Source: Stenopsyche tienmushanensis (taxonomy: Eukaryota > Arthropoda > Insecta > Trichoptera > Stenopsychidae). Taken from it: 64,000 nucleotides of DNA. The position numbers were made by a program, and so were the translations under genes. A model generated the notes under the pieces. It saw only the letters and a list, made by a program, of their open reading frames with translations. It did no database searches and had not been told where the DNA came from. Of the stretch, positions 1 to 11,040 are shown piece after piece. The stretch spans positions 186,001 to 250,000 of the forward strand of contig WACJ01000117.1 in NCBI GenBank assembly GCA_008973525.1. The letters run 5' to 3'. The stretch's first letter is position 1. Each line of letters starts with the position of its first letter.

Positions 1-285
1 GACCAAATCAAGAGTGCCACCGGCCTTCCAATAGTGGAAGCACTTCGTTCTGCGGGCCATAGAGAAAATTGGAGGACGTTCATCGGTGCCACGGTCGACT
101 CATAGTCGGAGTCACGATCCTCAGCCATGAGGAGTACGATGAGAAGAAGAAGAACGTGGACAGAACCATTAATAAGAGCGTATGGATGGAATATCAACAA
201 AGCTGGGTGAGCCGAAGTGGGAGCCTCTACTACAAATGAATTAGCGTGCCGGTCCTAAATTAAGTAGCGATGTTTAATAAATAAA
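1..285 (+). pseudogene. LINE pol C-terminal end, cut by the window edge
   Basis: The first frame reads without a stop from base 1 to a TAG at 103-105. It contains DQIKSATGLP and AGHRENWRTF, which resemble the extreme C-terminus of RTE-like or related LINE polymerases (a DxIK...GL...A..R..WR pattern). The rest of the protein would lie left of the window. The 3' flank up to about 285 carries a stretch (CTGGGTGAGCCGAAGTGGGA near 214) that recurs, slightly changed, near 19525 and 24827, so it is probably the element's 3' UTR, followed by an AATAAATAAATAATAA-type tail. Clade assignment is by eye only. Confidence 0.5.
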
Positions 286-1400
286 TAATAATTTTTTTTA
301 TTACTTTTAATTACTCACAAAAAATATCAAGTTATTTTATTTATTTTATTTTATTTTATTTGTAAAAAAATACAATAAACAACTTTAAGCTAACAAGGAC
401 ACAATTTTAAAAAAATGTTCCAAATTTTTCAAAATTACTGTTGATTAAATATAAATATCAACGAATATATGCGTATACCGTATGTATATGCTTATAAGTT
501 TGCATACGCCTTATCACACGATTTTAAGCTTAAACTGTTGCTTCTGTCCTATAAAAGCAATCCCCCAGTGTAATGCCCTAACTTCATCCTAAATAAATAA
601 AAATCCCGACGCAGTTCCGTGACGGGTGTCTTGTGTCCATTTTATATTGACTACTTGGATACTTTGGCCATAATGAAAAAAATCTTCGTTGAAAAGCAAC
701 ATGTAATACAAAACGAAGGCTCCATTGCGAGAGTGGCGTCTTTCGGACAAGTTCCGTATCCTTAGTAGGCCCGGCACAGGGATTTGGGGATTATGGCTTT
801 GGGTCGGGGATACATCATGAAAAATAATGATAGCGGGTATTAAGGAAAAATAATTTATTTGTGCTGAGAATGCTGCAGTGTCCCACATAAAAAAAACAAT
901 CTCATTATTATTGTAACAGTCATCTTCCAGGATGCTTCCCAGGAGGATGAGTGTTACTTAATTTTAACAGATTCAAACCAATGAGACAACTTTAAAAAAT
1001 CTCCATAAATATGTGAGCAAATTCATCTCCACAAAAATGTAGACTTATTGAAAAACTCGTTTTTAACTTAAATATGTTTGTCTCAGTATTTACAACATAC
1101 TGTCAAAAAATCCAAGTTCCAAAGATTCAATAACCAAAGTCATAAAAAACATTTCATAACACGTTGAGATGCTGTTTACAAATATTAAATCCAGATTGCT
1201 GAAAAATACGCAAAGACGTAGCAAAATACTCGCGAAGTGTGAAACCGTCGGAAACAAATATGAAAACTGAAGAAAGAATGTGTCCAAACAAACTGAAGAA
1301 CAGTGAAGACGTCGTATTTCATCTCACTGACAAAGAAAATGTTAGTTTTTTCTCTATACAATGTAAACTTTTACTCGAAAATTAAATAGTACCGACGAAC
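286..1400. other. AT-rich spacer, no gene seen
   Basis: Runs of (ATTTT)n near 330-360 and open frames shorter than 100 codons without recognisable motifs. Nothing supports a gene or a structured RNA here. Confidence 0.5.
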
Positions 1401-1401
1401 T

Positions 1402-1735
1402 TGGAGTGCAAGGAGAAGGAAGATACTACGCCCTTCCTCGAGTGCGATGAGCTCGTTAAAATGATTGGTGAGGTGATCTTCGCCGCCAAACGGCCTTTTA
1501 TTTGGAATAGTTTGTTCCACTCAGCTAAACACCGCCTGAAATGTTGCTGGGACATTCCAGACTAATAGAAGTCTCAGTTCCTAACGGAACACGGGTCGTT
1601 CATAACCAGACCATGTTCTTTAGACGTAATCGGACATGGCGTGACAGCGATCCGAAGAGCGGACCAATTGGACATACAGACCTTGTGACCACTCCCAGCT
1701 TTCTGTAAAAGCAAAATAAAGATAAAACTGTTTCC
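1402..1735 (+). pseudogene. Family B (R1-like LINE) pol 3' fragment
   Basis: Translation in shifting frames gives SQFLTEHGSF followed by SGPIGHTDLVTTPSFL, matching the C-terminal end of the better copy at 55765-56223 (SQFLTGHERF, SGPVGHTGLVATSSLF). The C-rich zinc-binding segment between these blocks is largely deleted, and stop codons interrupt it (for example TAATAG near 1564). It is dead coding sequence of an R1-clade-like non-LTR retrotransposon. Confidence 0.65.
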
Positions 1736-1959
1736 AGAGCCTTCCACGGTCTATACTCAATCGTAGACCTCAATTACGGTGTTAAGTGGCACCACGGCAA
1801 TGCTGAATTCGGCTTGAAATGATATCGGACGCCATTCATGATGTTCTGGCACCAGTGGAAAGGACCAAGGAAAGTATGTCGCGGCGATCTTTTTTAATGT
1901 TATGGGGCTTTTAACATTGCATGAAAATAAATGTTCTTTGTCGTATTTTACGAATAGAC

Positions 1960-2460
1960 CTCTGTAACAAGTGGTCGCTGAAACTGGCGATCAGATCATA
2001 GTCCAGATTACAGAATCCGAGATTCTAGAGGGACTTCACAATTTCATCGCCAACAGATTCGAGGACGTAGAATCGGACGTTGATAAGTTAGTCAAAACCT
2101 GTACGATAAGGTCCCTGAGGGTTCCTCCGGGCAGATCAAATTCGACCTGCATCATGTCAGTACTGCCTACCTTGCGTCATCAGATCATAGCCACCAGTCG
2201 GGTCTGTTTAGGCTGGGTATCCTGCCCAGTAATAGACCACTTCCCCAGCACCCGTTGCTACCGCTACCAACAGTATGAGCACTATATCGCCAGCTGTCCC
2301 GAAAAGGTTTCAACTTGCTGAATTTGTGCAGCTGCCGGGCACGACTTCAAGGACTGTCCGAATAAGGACTCTGTGGCCTGCGCAACCTCCGGAAACCGGA
2401 CATGCCACGGGTGAGCTTGAATGCCCGGCCTACGTGGCTAGCGTCAAGCGCCTCCTTTAA
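1960..2460 (+). pseudogene. Family B (R1-like LINE) Gag fragment with broken CCHC knuckle
   Basis: The open frame at 1971-2321 encodes a Gag-like segment ending CYRYQQYEHYIASC. In R1-clade ORF1 proteins this position is normally a CCHC zinc knuckle (CX2CX4HX4C) that binds the element RNA. Here the second Cys is Tyr, so zinc binding should be lost. A frameshift moves the following knuckle-like piece (GHATGELECPAYVA) into the frame at 2275-2460. The 5' edge (about 1960-2010) recurs near 4313-4363, marking it as part of a repeated element. The endonuclease start of the same family follows at once, which is the expected ORF1-ORF2 order. Confidence 0.65.
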
Positions 2461-2507
2461 AGAACAAACTATCGGTAGAAGCAGGCGACACGGGAACCCC
2501 TCATGTC

Positions 2508-2645
2508 CTGAGATGCGCACAATTCAACCTTGCCAGATCTAGGACTGCCACCGCTGAGCTGCGGAAGGTGGCTCTGGAATTGCGTCTGGACGTACTTCTG
2601 GCACAGGAACCGTATACACGTGGCGCGGTGGCATACATGGGATGA
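2508..2645 (+). pseudogene. Family B (R1-like LINE) APE endonuclease N-terminus
   Basis: One frame reads LRCAQFNLARSRTATAELRK and then DVLLAQEPYTRGAVAYMG before a TGA at 2643-2645. Q-N-L near the start and the QEPYT motif are the first conserved blocks of the apurinic-type endonuclease in R1-clade ORF2; the Glu of QEPY is a catalytic metal ligand in this fold. The remaining endonuclease, with the GDFN and SDH blocks, is missing, and the RT piece starts about 200 bp later, so there is a large internal deletion. Confidence 0.65.
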
Positions 2646-2845
2646 GAGAGAGGGAAAGGGTTGCTCTAGTCGGCTCTAAGGCCATGACTGCGATCATCAT
2701 CTTCAATGCTTCGATAAATGTACAATGTCTGTCCAATGTATCAAATGAGCACCATATTTGCGTGCAGGGGGATCTGAGTGGACGCCCGCTATATTTAATT
2801 TCTTCATATTTTCAATTTTCAGAAGGGCAGAGGCAATCCTTCGCT

Positions 2846-3003
2846 TAACAAAAACTGTTGACTCATATAATGATAAGTATAAATGCGTAATTTTCTATGA
2901 CTTAGTTGGCGCCTTCGGCGGAGCGTGGTGGGCGGCAATAATTATGAAGCTGAAGATCAAGGGTGTTCCTGCTAACTTGGTGGCTCTCATCAAACCTGTC
3001 TAA
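2846..3003 (+). pseudogene. Family B (R1-like LINE) RT motif A segment
   Basis: The frame ending at 3003 contains FYDLVGAFGGAWWAAIIMKL followed by KGVPANLVALIK. This matches motif A of R1-clade reverse transcriptases, usually written DxxGAFDxxWWP, where the first Asp is a catalytic metal ligand. The second Asp is Gly here. RT motifs B and C are absent; the sequence jumps to the C-terminal region. The 5' boundary with the preceding AT-rich piece is not sharp. Confidence 0.65.
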
Positions 3004-3159
3004 TCGAGCGGTGATTGCTGAAGCTGGCTCCACCCTCCTTTTGCATAAGCTATCCAGGGTTTTATTACCACTATTTCTGCCCTATCAACCTACGACCGAT
3101 TGAACAGCTACTCGGCCCTCGTGGCATAAATAAAACTTATAGACGAATTCTCTATTCAG

Positions 3160-3716
3160 GACAAATAAGAGCATTAATTTTCGTAACTAAGGCATACAGG
3201 TTCGTCTCAACTGCGGTCTTGCCTGTTCTGGTGGGCCTTCTTCCCCTAGACTTGCAGCTGCAGTTGAGTGCGGCTCCTTTCAGCTTTAGATTTGACAACC
3301 CAATCTTCATTGAAAATAAATTCATTGAAACTTCCCTTCTGGAGGGCCTCCAACTCTGGTTGGAATCCGATTTGCTGGTTGTCAAGAAGAGAATGTTTGA
3401 TGCGTGCATAGCATTCTGGGAAGATAGGTGGATGCGTGAGATCCATGGCGATCGACTCAGACTGTTCTTTAATAATGTTAAATGCCACTTGTCGTGCCGC
3501 TGGGTGGTCCCGTGTCACTGGACCTCCCAGTTCCTCACAGGGCACGGGCGGTTCAATACAAATATCTTCCGATTTGGTTTAGTGCGCCTTTCGGTTTGCC
3601 CATGCTTGCACGCGGACATGGCTACAGACCATGTCCTTTGGTCATGTCCAGGCATGAACGCCGATCGTGAGACTCTCCTGTGTCGTGTCAGAGATTCCGC
3701 TTCAGGGCCTGTTTAA
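3160..3716 (+). pseudogene. Family B (R1-like LINE) pol C-terminal region
   Basis: The open frame 3015-3716 is among the longest in the window. From about residue 50 it matches R1-clade C-termini: AYRFVSTAVLPVLVGLLPLD, then after a divergent middle WTSQFLTGHGRFNTNIFRFG, CPCLHADMATDHVLWSCPGM and NADRETLL. The Cys/His cluster (CPC...DHVLWSC) is the conserved C-terminal zinc-binding region. The frame stays open but lacks RT, so it cannot act alone. A closely related copy lies at 55765-56223. It ends with an AT-rich tail at 3717-3765. Confidence 0.7.
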
Positions 3717-3959
3717 TTTTTTTAAATAACAAATTTATCTATTTATTTATTTATTTCATCATTTTCTATTTTATTATTAATTGGTGGCAATAGGACTATT
3801 ACTTGATACGTATTACGCATTTTTATTGACTCATATATAATACATTCTTGACAGACAGCTTTAATATGACACAACAGTACTGGCAGCCATTGTCCATACC
3901 CAATTCCCCCAGAAACTTTTGCACAGCCACGGTGGAACGGGAGAGTTTTCCAGGACCAC

Positions 3960-4290
3960 CCCCTGTCATATTGTTTTACGCCGTAGCGTACTTTTGTTTT
4001 GTGCGTGTGTCTGTCATATCGGGTTATATTAGCCGGATAGCTTCAGGCCGTATCAGCGGTCCTTTTTCTGGACCTCTTGGCCACAGGGACTTGGTGGCCA
4101 ACCCCGGTGCCTTTTCGGCGTTCAAGGCCTTTTACTATAGTTTCGGTACCAAATGCGCCTTGAACGGATACTATAATTAGTATCCGTCCTCTACCATAAC
4201 AGATAATTTATACTATTTTTATATTTGTCCTATGTCACTACGAGTTAACCATACATTAAAATAAAATTAAAATAAAAAAGTGCCTGGAAA
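3960..4290 (+). pseudogene. Family B (R1-like LINE) 3' tip and UTR
   Basis: The frame 3848-4180 ends with ISGPFSGPLGHRDLVANPGA then FSAFKAFYYSFGTK, the last residues of family B pol (compare SGLKSGPVGHTGLVATSS at 56145-56200). The zinc-binding block is deleted. After the stop at 4180 comes a UTR ending in an (AAAAT)n-like tail at 4256-4282, the tail type also seen at 15740-15770. Confidence 0.6.
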
Positions 4291-4304
4291 TAAATTCCTC
4301 GTGC

Positions 4305-4470
4305 TATTTTATGAATAAACTTCTGTGATAAGTGGTCACTGAAGTTGGCGATCAGATCATAGTCCACAAGTCGAGCACGGAATGCCCACAAGGCTCGATG
4401 CTAGGTTCTGCTCGATGATATATTCAGTGTCGATCTCCCAAAGTAGAAACCAGCACAAGGCATGAATTAG
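4305..4470 (+). pseudogene. Family B (R1-like LINE) scrambled 5' and RT piece
   Basis: Bases 4313-4363 repeat, with a few changes, the Gag-side sequence at 1965-2015 (a shared GGCGATCAGATCATAGTCCA block). Directly after it a different frame reads ECPQGSMLG, which is RT motif B of LINE polymerases (normally PQGSVLGPxLF). In an intact element these would be more than 2 kb apart, so this is an internally deleted or template-switched copy. A run of weakly similar GC-richer sequence continues to about 4640. Confidence 0.55.
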
Positions 4471-4640
4471 AGGAAATGGTGACGGATTAAATATTTAAAA
4501 AAATAATTAGAGGGAGCTGCTGTTTTCCGATCCAACCCACCTCCTCTGCTAGTTATCTAACGCAGCTCCACCGACTCCATAGTGGAGGTCGCCGAGCGCA
4601 TCTAGGGCATCCGCACTTACAAAATTAAGGATGTAATATG

Positions 4641-5785
4641 TAGTAGCTTGCTCTGGTTTGCTCCTCTATGAGCACGTACTGCAACTTAAGGCGCTTTGAA
4701 ATTGCAGATTTTAATTTGCTCTTAATGATGTTATGGAAATTGCGCTATCATATTTTGCTTCGATAATTTTCCGCAAATTGATCATATTGATTTGTATGGC
4801 GTTAGAAGACCCACACCTTATTGAATATTGATTCGAAATCTATTTGCATTTTAGCCATTTTTATTCCAGAGGGAGCTTTTATTATGTTTCTTTATACGTA
4901 TGTGAAGATTTGCAATATATATTTCGTTTGAAAGTTTATCGGCAAAAATATTGCGTCAGGCAAGAAATCATTTCCGAGTCGTATAGTTGCGTAATTTACT
5001 ACGTTCTATAGATAGTAAATATGCGGAATTTACTGTGCTTTTCTTGTCTGTGAAAAGCCAAACAGCCCGTTTTTTCCATCCTGTCTTATTACTAATAAGA
5101 ATAAATACACAGTTCAAACAGATATTATACACGGCAACATGAACAGGGTAAACAAATCTAACAACTCAAAGCACCCGCGGGGAATAATCTTATAGAAATA
5201 ATATACTGTTTCATTTATTCTGCTGGAGATATCATGTTCATTGTTGGAAATATTATTTTCGTCGTTTCTATTGGCTTTTAACCACCCTCAAGTGGCACAA
5301 TTTTTAATTAAGTCATCCTACGAAGAGCCAAAGCACTGAAGAACGCCCGCGAATAACGTATCTAATTTCGTATAAATTTAAGTGTTTTTCATAAAATTAA
5401 AATCATTATTTTTTACTCCAAATTCAATCCCAGAATAGTATAAAAAATTTCACATTTACTTACAACTTAGGGACTAATTTAATAATAACATATTTGAGTG
5501 AACCAAAAAATATTCTTGGAGATGGTATTTTTTTTTAACCAAAACAATCCTTTTGCGTTCATAAAATACAAGCAAAAAAATTAATCCACTAAAAACCTTT
5601 ATATACTCATGGAAATTCATATTCATACATACACATCAATTTGATCTAAAAATATATAGTTGTATTAAGATGGTATTCAGTCATTGATTTTTTTTACATG
5701 TTTTCAAAGTTTATATGTTTAAAAATATGTCCACAGAATAAATTTCCAAAATTATAATTATTTACGGAGTTATAGCAATTTTAAT
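4641..5785. other. AT-rich spacer, no gene seen
   Basis: No frame of notable length and no recognisable motif. Poly(T) and poly(A) runs near 5530 and 5570 are unremarkable. Confidence 0.5.
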
Positions 5786-5789
5786 GATC

Positions 5790-6200
5790 GTGGTAACTAA
5801 GCCAGTCCTAACAGAATGAAATCTTTAAACGCGTTTTTCTCGAAAATACTTTTTTCCACACGGTTGACATAATATCTCAAGTTTTAATAAACAGATTTAC
5901 TTAAAAATTAATTTAAATATTTATTATATAATTATCTATTGTCTCTACCAGATTTATAATCAAAATTTTATTTTTAACTATTTAAAAAAAAATTAAAACT
6001 AAGAAATAAGCCAAAAAAATATTTTTATTAAACAGTCGCCATTTATATATCAGTTTATAACTTTTTTAAAATTTTTTTTGTATATTCTAAAAATATCAAT
6101 ATATAACTAATGAAAATGTATTTTTTTCTTTTTTATCGGACTTGTAAAAAACACCCAAAATTTGTGCTTTTAGTCTAGAATACATTCATATATTTTTGAG
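5790..6200 (+). repeat. AT-rich dispersed repeat linked to the Mutator-like element
   Basis: This stretch matches 23455-23822 plus 24484-24560 over its whole length with scattered changes, including GTCCTRWCAGAATGAAATC at the left and a shared AAAAAACACCCAAAAT segment at the right. A part (about 5920-6045) also recurs at 28445-28575. The block AAATCTTTAAACGCGTTTTT (5818-5837) is identical to 46871-46890, just downstream of the Mutator-like transposase relic, so this family is probably the non-coding 3' part of that transposon. That link is inference from one shared 20-mer and its position. Confidence 0.55.
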
Positions 6201-6757
6201 TCACCTGACGATATTTAGCCAGTTTTGTTTATGATTTAAATTATGTTAATTTCTGCTTTATAATATTAAAATATAATGTGATTTTATAAAATTAGACGCA
6301 ATAGTGCTATGTCATCATTGCTTGGCAATTGAACGCATGTCTTCTATGGACGCGTTGATAAGAGCCGACATCAACTAGCCTAAGCAAAAATGTAATCCGC
6401 CATCAATGTATCAATATTTTAAATTGGTCAAATAGAATCAGTTTCACTATAAGACTATATCTTAACTATGCTAGATTGCAATTATCATTGCGTTTTAACA
6501 GAATAAATGCGATAAGTTGCATACAATAACAATGACCTAGATTGATAGAATTTGCAGAACATGCCAATTCTATCGAAATACTATCTTCGTCTAATCATAA
6601 TACTATAAATTGGAACTACTTCCAATATGTTGGGACATCATAAACTTATTGTTTGAAGTGTTTGGATATATATTTCCAATTCTAGTCTTCAACAATACTT
6701 GAAGTTTCCCATAGTGAAAAATGTCAAGATCTAACAATTACAAAAAAATAACCACAA
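6201..6757. other. Spacer, no gene seen
   Basis: AT-rich and without recognisable motifs. A short frame from an ATG at 6721 is discussed with the next entry. Confidence 0.4.
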
Positions 6758-6955
6758 GTGATAGGACTTTATCTTCAGTCATCCTGCCAAAGTAATTCGA
6801 GTAGTTCATCTGATGACTCGTATGAATCCTCGGATTTTGTAACGAAATCCAAGCGTGAAAGACGTTTTCCTCTGGCATCTAACAAGGATCTTCATGTGCA
6901 AGCTGCGAGACAAAATTTCTTCAATAAATGTCTTCAACAACCAAATTCACAATAA
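6758..6955 (+). CDS. Small Ser/Asp-rich open frame, possible terminal exon
   Basis: A 65-codon frame holds a Ser/Asp run (SNSSSSSDDSYESSD) followed by a basic stretch (TKSKRERR), a composition more like disordered nuclear protein than random AT-rich DNA. A TTATCTTCAG splice-acceptor-like sequence at 6769-6778 lies inside it, so the coding part might begin at the following Ser as a last exon. AATAAA signals follow the stop (6951 and 7014). An overlapping frame from ATG 6721 (MSRSNNYKK...) could be an alternative 5' part after a frame break. No homology is recognised; it may equally be a transposon ORF tail or chance. Confidence 0.2.
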   Translation: MIGLYLQSSCQSNSSSSSDDSYESSDFVTKSKRERRFPLASNKDLHVQAARQNFFNKCLQQPNSQ

Positions 6956-7109
6956 AAATATTATAGTATTTTTTGAATAGAATATGTATTATGTAACAGA
7001 AATATTTATGAATAATAAACGAAAAAAATATTAACAGTTTCTCTTGTGCGTGTATTTATTTTCCTCCTGCTGCGTGACTTTTCGAAAGAGAGTTGACCGA
7101 TATTATTGA

Positions 7110-7520
7110 TCTAGGGAAGATGTGTTCTTCCCGCCAGCTCGCCTGTAATCTCGTAGAATATTCATCTTTGAGTTAAATAACGATATTGATTAAGTATTGT
7201 GTATTTTTGTTACCATCTAATTATATTAATTCTCCTGCTCGATTTTAGCGACTCGATAGCGAACGGATATATCATATATCGTGAAGATCACGTGCGGGAT
7301 TAAATTATCAATAAACACGAGCCGAAATGTCATCATTACGCTGTACAAACTAAATTCGCCAAATTAAAAATTGCCTTGAAAGCCTTGGCTGCAGGAAGAC
7401 AGTCCTTCCAGCGGCCAAACCTCTCTCTCGTAGTATTAAGAAAGATGAGAGTATTTATATTCGCACTCGACTCGTTACACGTTTGCATAATGCTGATTAA
7501 ATCATTTCATATAAATATTG
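7110..7520 (+). repeat. LTR-like fragments (GGAAGAC...CTTCC hairpin family)
   Basis: Two pieces. GGGAAGATGTGTTCTTCCCG near 7116 resembles 41755-41774. The piece from about 7380 (GCCTTGGCTGCAGGAAGACA, then GATGAGAGTATTTATATTCG near 7446) resembles 58127 onward, where the same series ends in a primer-binding-like site. The repeated core is a small palindrome (GGAAGACgtCCTTCC type). I take these as decayed LTR pieces. Confidence 0.4.
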
Positions 7521-9340
7521 TTGACAGAGCGTTCTTTTTAGCCGATTAGACATTTCTTTATAAAGTGATCGATTGACATTAAGTGCAAAATGCCTTGTTT
7601 ACCCCTAAACCGCATCCAATAAATTCCCGGAATTCTTTGCGGTTTCAAGAGGAATGATGTTAAATAGGGGTGTGGTTGTTGTTTTAACAGTCTCAATATG
7701 GGGTTATTTCAATCGAATCTATCATTTTTTCATAGTTTATATATAAAAATAATTTTAATCATTGCTACAGTGATGGATAATTATGATACATTGATATGGC
7801 GAACAGACTGACGTATATAAATTTAAAACTGTTTTGGATTTAAATGAACATTTTTTCCGATGAGGGAGCGGTTTACACATTTAGGGGTTTTAATGTGTAA
7901 ATAAATATTGAGCCCTTGTTATAAAGTAGCAATCTTAGTTTTCATATGAACGACAATATTTCAATTAACTAAAAATGTACATACGCTTGATGTACGAGTT
8001 AAAAGCCCAATATAACAAAGCAATTATTTTGCGCAAAAGCTCCCGCAGGGCAACCTTCATCCACATTAAAATCCTTCGGCATACATGAGTCTTCTGTCAA
8101 GGTTAAAGCTTAGGGTCTATGAACATGAATTCGCAATGTAAATATTTGTGTGTAATATTTGAGATATACCCAAACTTTAAGTCTTGATTATTATATGATT
8201 TACATCAAGCGAATAAGCTCAATTAAAGAAGCGAACACGGTGTTATAAATCTTCAACAAACACAAATTGCGTATTTTCAGGATACTATTTCTATAAGACT
8301 TTCTTCTTTCAGCCTGAAAGTAATCATAATCAGATAACAGACAGACGAAGAAGGGATCAAAGCACAGAGGCGTAAATACAAATACTGATCCGCCCATTGT
8401 TCAACCCTTCTCTTTCGGGCCGAGACACAATGGCTCGGCCCTGTCCCGAATTTTGCAGAGAAAGTTTTATCTCATTCTCGGCGTTTTGATTGCACCCGAT
8501 TTTTCTCCGACCAAACCGACAGGGAATAAATTGTGTGCTCCCGAAATACGTCCATTCTGTACGACCTGCTCGCAATGTTAAAATACCGGAGCCCTGTAAT
8601 AAGTTTGTATGCGAAAATTTCTCGACCACTTGGCACGGAGTTGGGCTTAATAAGCTCTTCGGGGTGCTTTTTGGACTTGCTTTTTAATTAAACGTCTTAT
8701 ATCTAAAGTTTTCTAGTTAACTTGTTTTTTTTTTCGTAGTAACTTCAGCTTGCTATTTTTAATCCCCATCGAGCGGAATGAAAAATATCTTTTCTTTTTG
8801 CGTTAATTGTATTTATTTTGATACTTTACATTGCGCCGATACTTGACCAATATTATAATCCATATGTATTACGAATAAATTAAAAATACTAGTAGTTTTA
8901 AATTTAAATACTTGTTGAAATATTTTTGACACTCTTAAACTCTTAATGAATATAAAACCAAAACAGAAAGGTTTTTTAAATCTAAAATCTAGGTCAAGTT
9001 CCGACGACGATGGTTTTGAAAAGCACCGCAATTATGTGTGCTTTCATACCAATACAACCATCAGAGTTTCTTTTGATTCATATCGTAAAAGGCAGGTGTA
9101 TATAGGTTTGGTTACCTTTTATTTGTATAATTTAAGTATGTTTTTTCTTGGTTTTCTTTTAATTATTTTCATTCTATATTTCTTTTCGTTTTTATTTTAT
9201 TTTATTATTTATTACATATATTATTGATTACTTTGGATTTTTTTTTAATTATATATTTTAGCTATTATTTTACTATATATTTTATTATTATTATTATGAA
9301 ATTATTTTAATAAATTAAGAAAAAATAATAATTTTACTGT
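7521..9340. other. Spacer with a higher-GC patch at 8400-8690, no gene recognised
   Basis: Mostly AT-rich. Between 8400 and 8690 the base composition is clearly richer in G and C, open frames run on both strands (8357-8629 minus, 8490-8687 plus), and a perfect 8-bp stem (GGGCCGAG, 9-nt loop, CTCGGCCC) sits at 8417-8441. No protein family is recognised. A plus frame at 8946-9227 starts KPKQKGFLNLKSRSSSDDD but decays into AT-rich sequence. Neither frame is convincing as a gene. Confidence 0.3.
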
Positions 9341-9484
9341 AGCGTTGGCAAAATGGCATTCCTACGCTATTGCCTTGTTAATCTGTGCTGATTCAATTCA
9401 CGAGATTAACAGTGACATCATCTGTTGTCCTGCGGATATTATCTAAAATAACGAGATATATACGTTCTTGCACATGAGGAGTCA

Positions 9485-9640
9485 TTGAATAGCCTTGACT
9501 GTGGGAAGACGTCCTTCCTGCAGCTAGATCTCGCTCTCTTCTCTCTTTTCATCAATAAAGGACTACCACTTCAGGACAAACATCAACGTCTGCATGGAAC
9601 ATCAACATGGTAAAGTATCATCAGTGGACGAGTCATGAGA
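9485..9640 (+). repeat. LTR-like piece fused to family A endonuclease start
   Basis: Bases 9493-9535 (CCTTGACTGTGGGAAGACGT) belong to the LTR-like hairpin family also at 7380, 41739 and 58127. From about 9553 the sequence changes to ACCACTTCAGGACAAACATC; one frame reads NVCMEH and the next TSAWNINM, a broken version of the first endonuclease block (NVCTWN-like) of RTE-type LINEs. The same join-up piece recurs at 11785-11835. The two halves are therefore relics of unrelated elements lying side by side. Confidence 0.45.
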
Positions 9641-11040
9641 CTTCATAGCGCATGCCACCTTCGAGCTGAAGGGGGTCGTGTCTACCTTCGATAAGTCGCG
9701 AATCGCGGACAAGTGACTGAGGAATTAAAGAACACTCTCTTCTGATGATCTATAAGGGCTCAAGGCAAGATGCCCAACTTTACAAGCAGAAACCTGCTGA
9801 GTGGCCAGTGCTCGCCTTTCATCCTAATGTTATTTAGAGAAATTTTTGAAGACTTTGGAAGTCCTCAGAAAACTTCTGGAAAATCGGTCGGGAAATCCAA
9901 TGTCATCTTGGGAGTTTTATCCTGTAAAATTAGTCTCGAGAAATTCTTTCCTGGGGTTCCCGAAAAAACACCACTAAGGATTCCCAGTGGAAAGCCCTGG
10001 ATATTCTAAACTTAGGAGAGTACTTGGACTCAATACGGCAGCTATTCTTCGTAATTCATCGCTGATCAGCTTGTGGTCGAGCTGGCTCCGATTCCTTGCA
10101 ACTCCTCACAGCAGGGCGCAGCGCCTGCCGGATTGGGGCATAAAGTTGTCGCTCCGGTGATAATCGCAACATAACCACATACAAGTTCACTCGCTATCAC
10201 TGCCCAAAGGCGAATCCTATCGAAAGACCTAGCTTATTTATCAATCACCCATGTGCGAATGTAATTGCATCCTTTTAAATTATTTACTATACAGACTTTC
10301 CTCGTCGAAGTTTCCAACTGGAGCTAATGATAATACACCATCTGATGTCGATGGCTACCGCCACTTTTTAGCAATGGTGGATAATATTCTGTACGTACCG
10401 AAACGAAAAACAAATGTCAGCAAGAAACCTTTGAAGTCACGCGTTCAACGTATCTGATGCCGACAGCTGGACCCTAATTAGAACGGACTTTTTGGGCCCT
10501 CGGCTGTTTTTGCACGAAAATTAAATTCATACGAAATGAGAAAATTAATTAACCCCGGACGTTTTGGTCGGTTTGCTTCATTACCGTTGTAGCGAGACCA
10601 ATTTTAAATTAGTGCTTTATTTAATATTTAATTGCATCTTCAGGTGATTCTTAAATTACCTACTGGTCAGAATAAACTATAGCGAAAACTAGCAAATGAT
10701 TCTGTCAAAAAATAAGTTTAAAAGTAAGTCCAGAAAATATACAATTTTAATGTCGCATGTTTGAATTTGCAAGTGAAAATACAAAGTGCAATATCATAAC
10801 GCCAGAAAGAGAAGCGCGAAAACATCGAAAATAAAAATATGCCTTAGCTTCATTGACTCGAAGGATTATGAATAAAGAACATGAGATCGATTGATCGTCA
10901 ATCATAGGGTGCGATGATGGTGCATAAGAGAAACAAGTGTCTATCATAGATTTAAGAACAACATGTTCAATGGTAATATATATTTACCACAACATCCATT
11001 CAGGATGAATATAAATTCTATATAAAGAACGAAATAATGA
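9641..11040. other. Spacer with short open frames, nothing recognised
   Basis: Frames at 9770-10009 (79 codons) and 10251-10457 (68 codons) show no known motif. The DNA at 9640-10200 is less AT-rich than its surroundings and could be unrecognised transposon sequence. 10500-11040 is AT-rich and blank. Confidence 0.35.
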
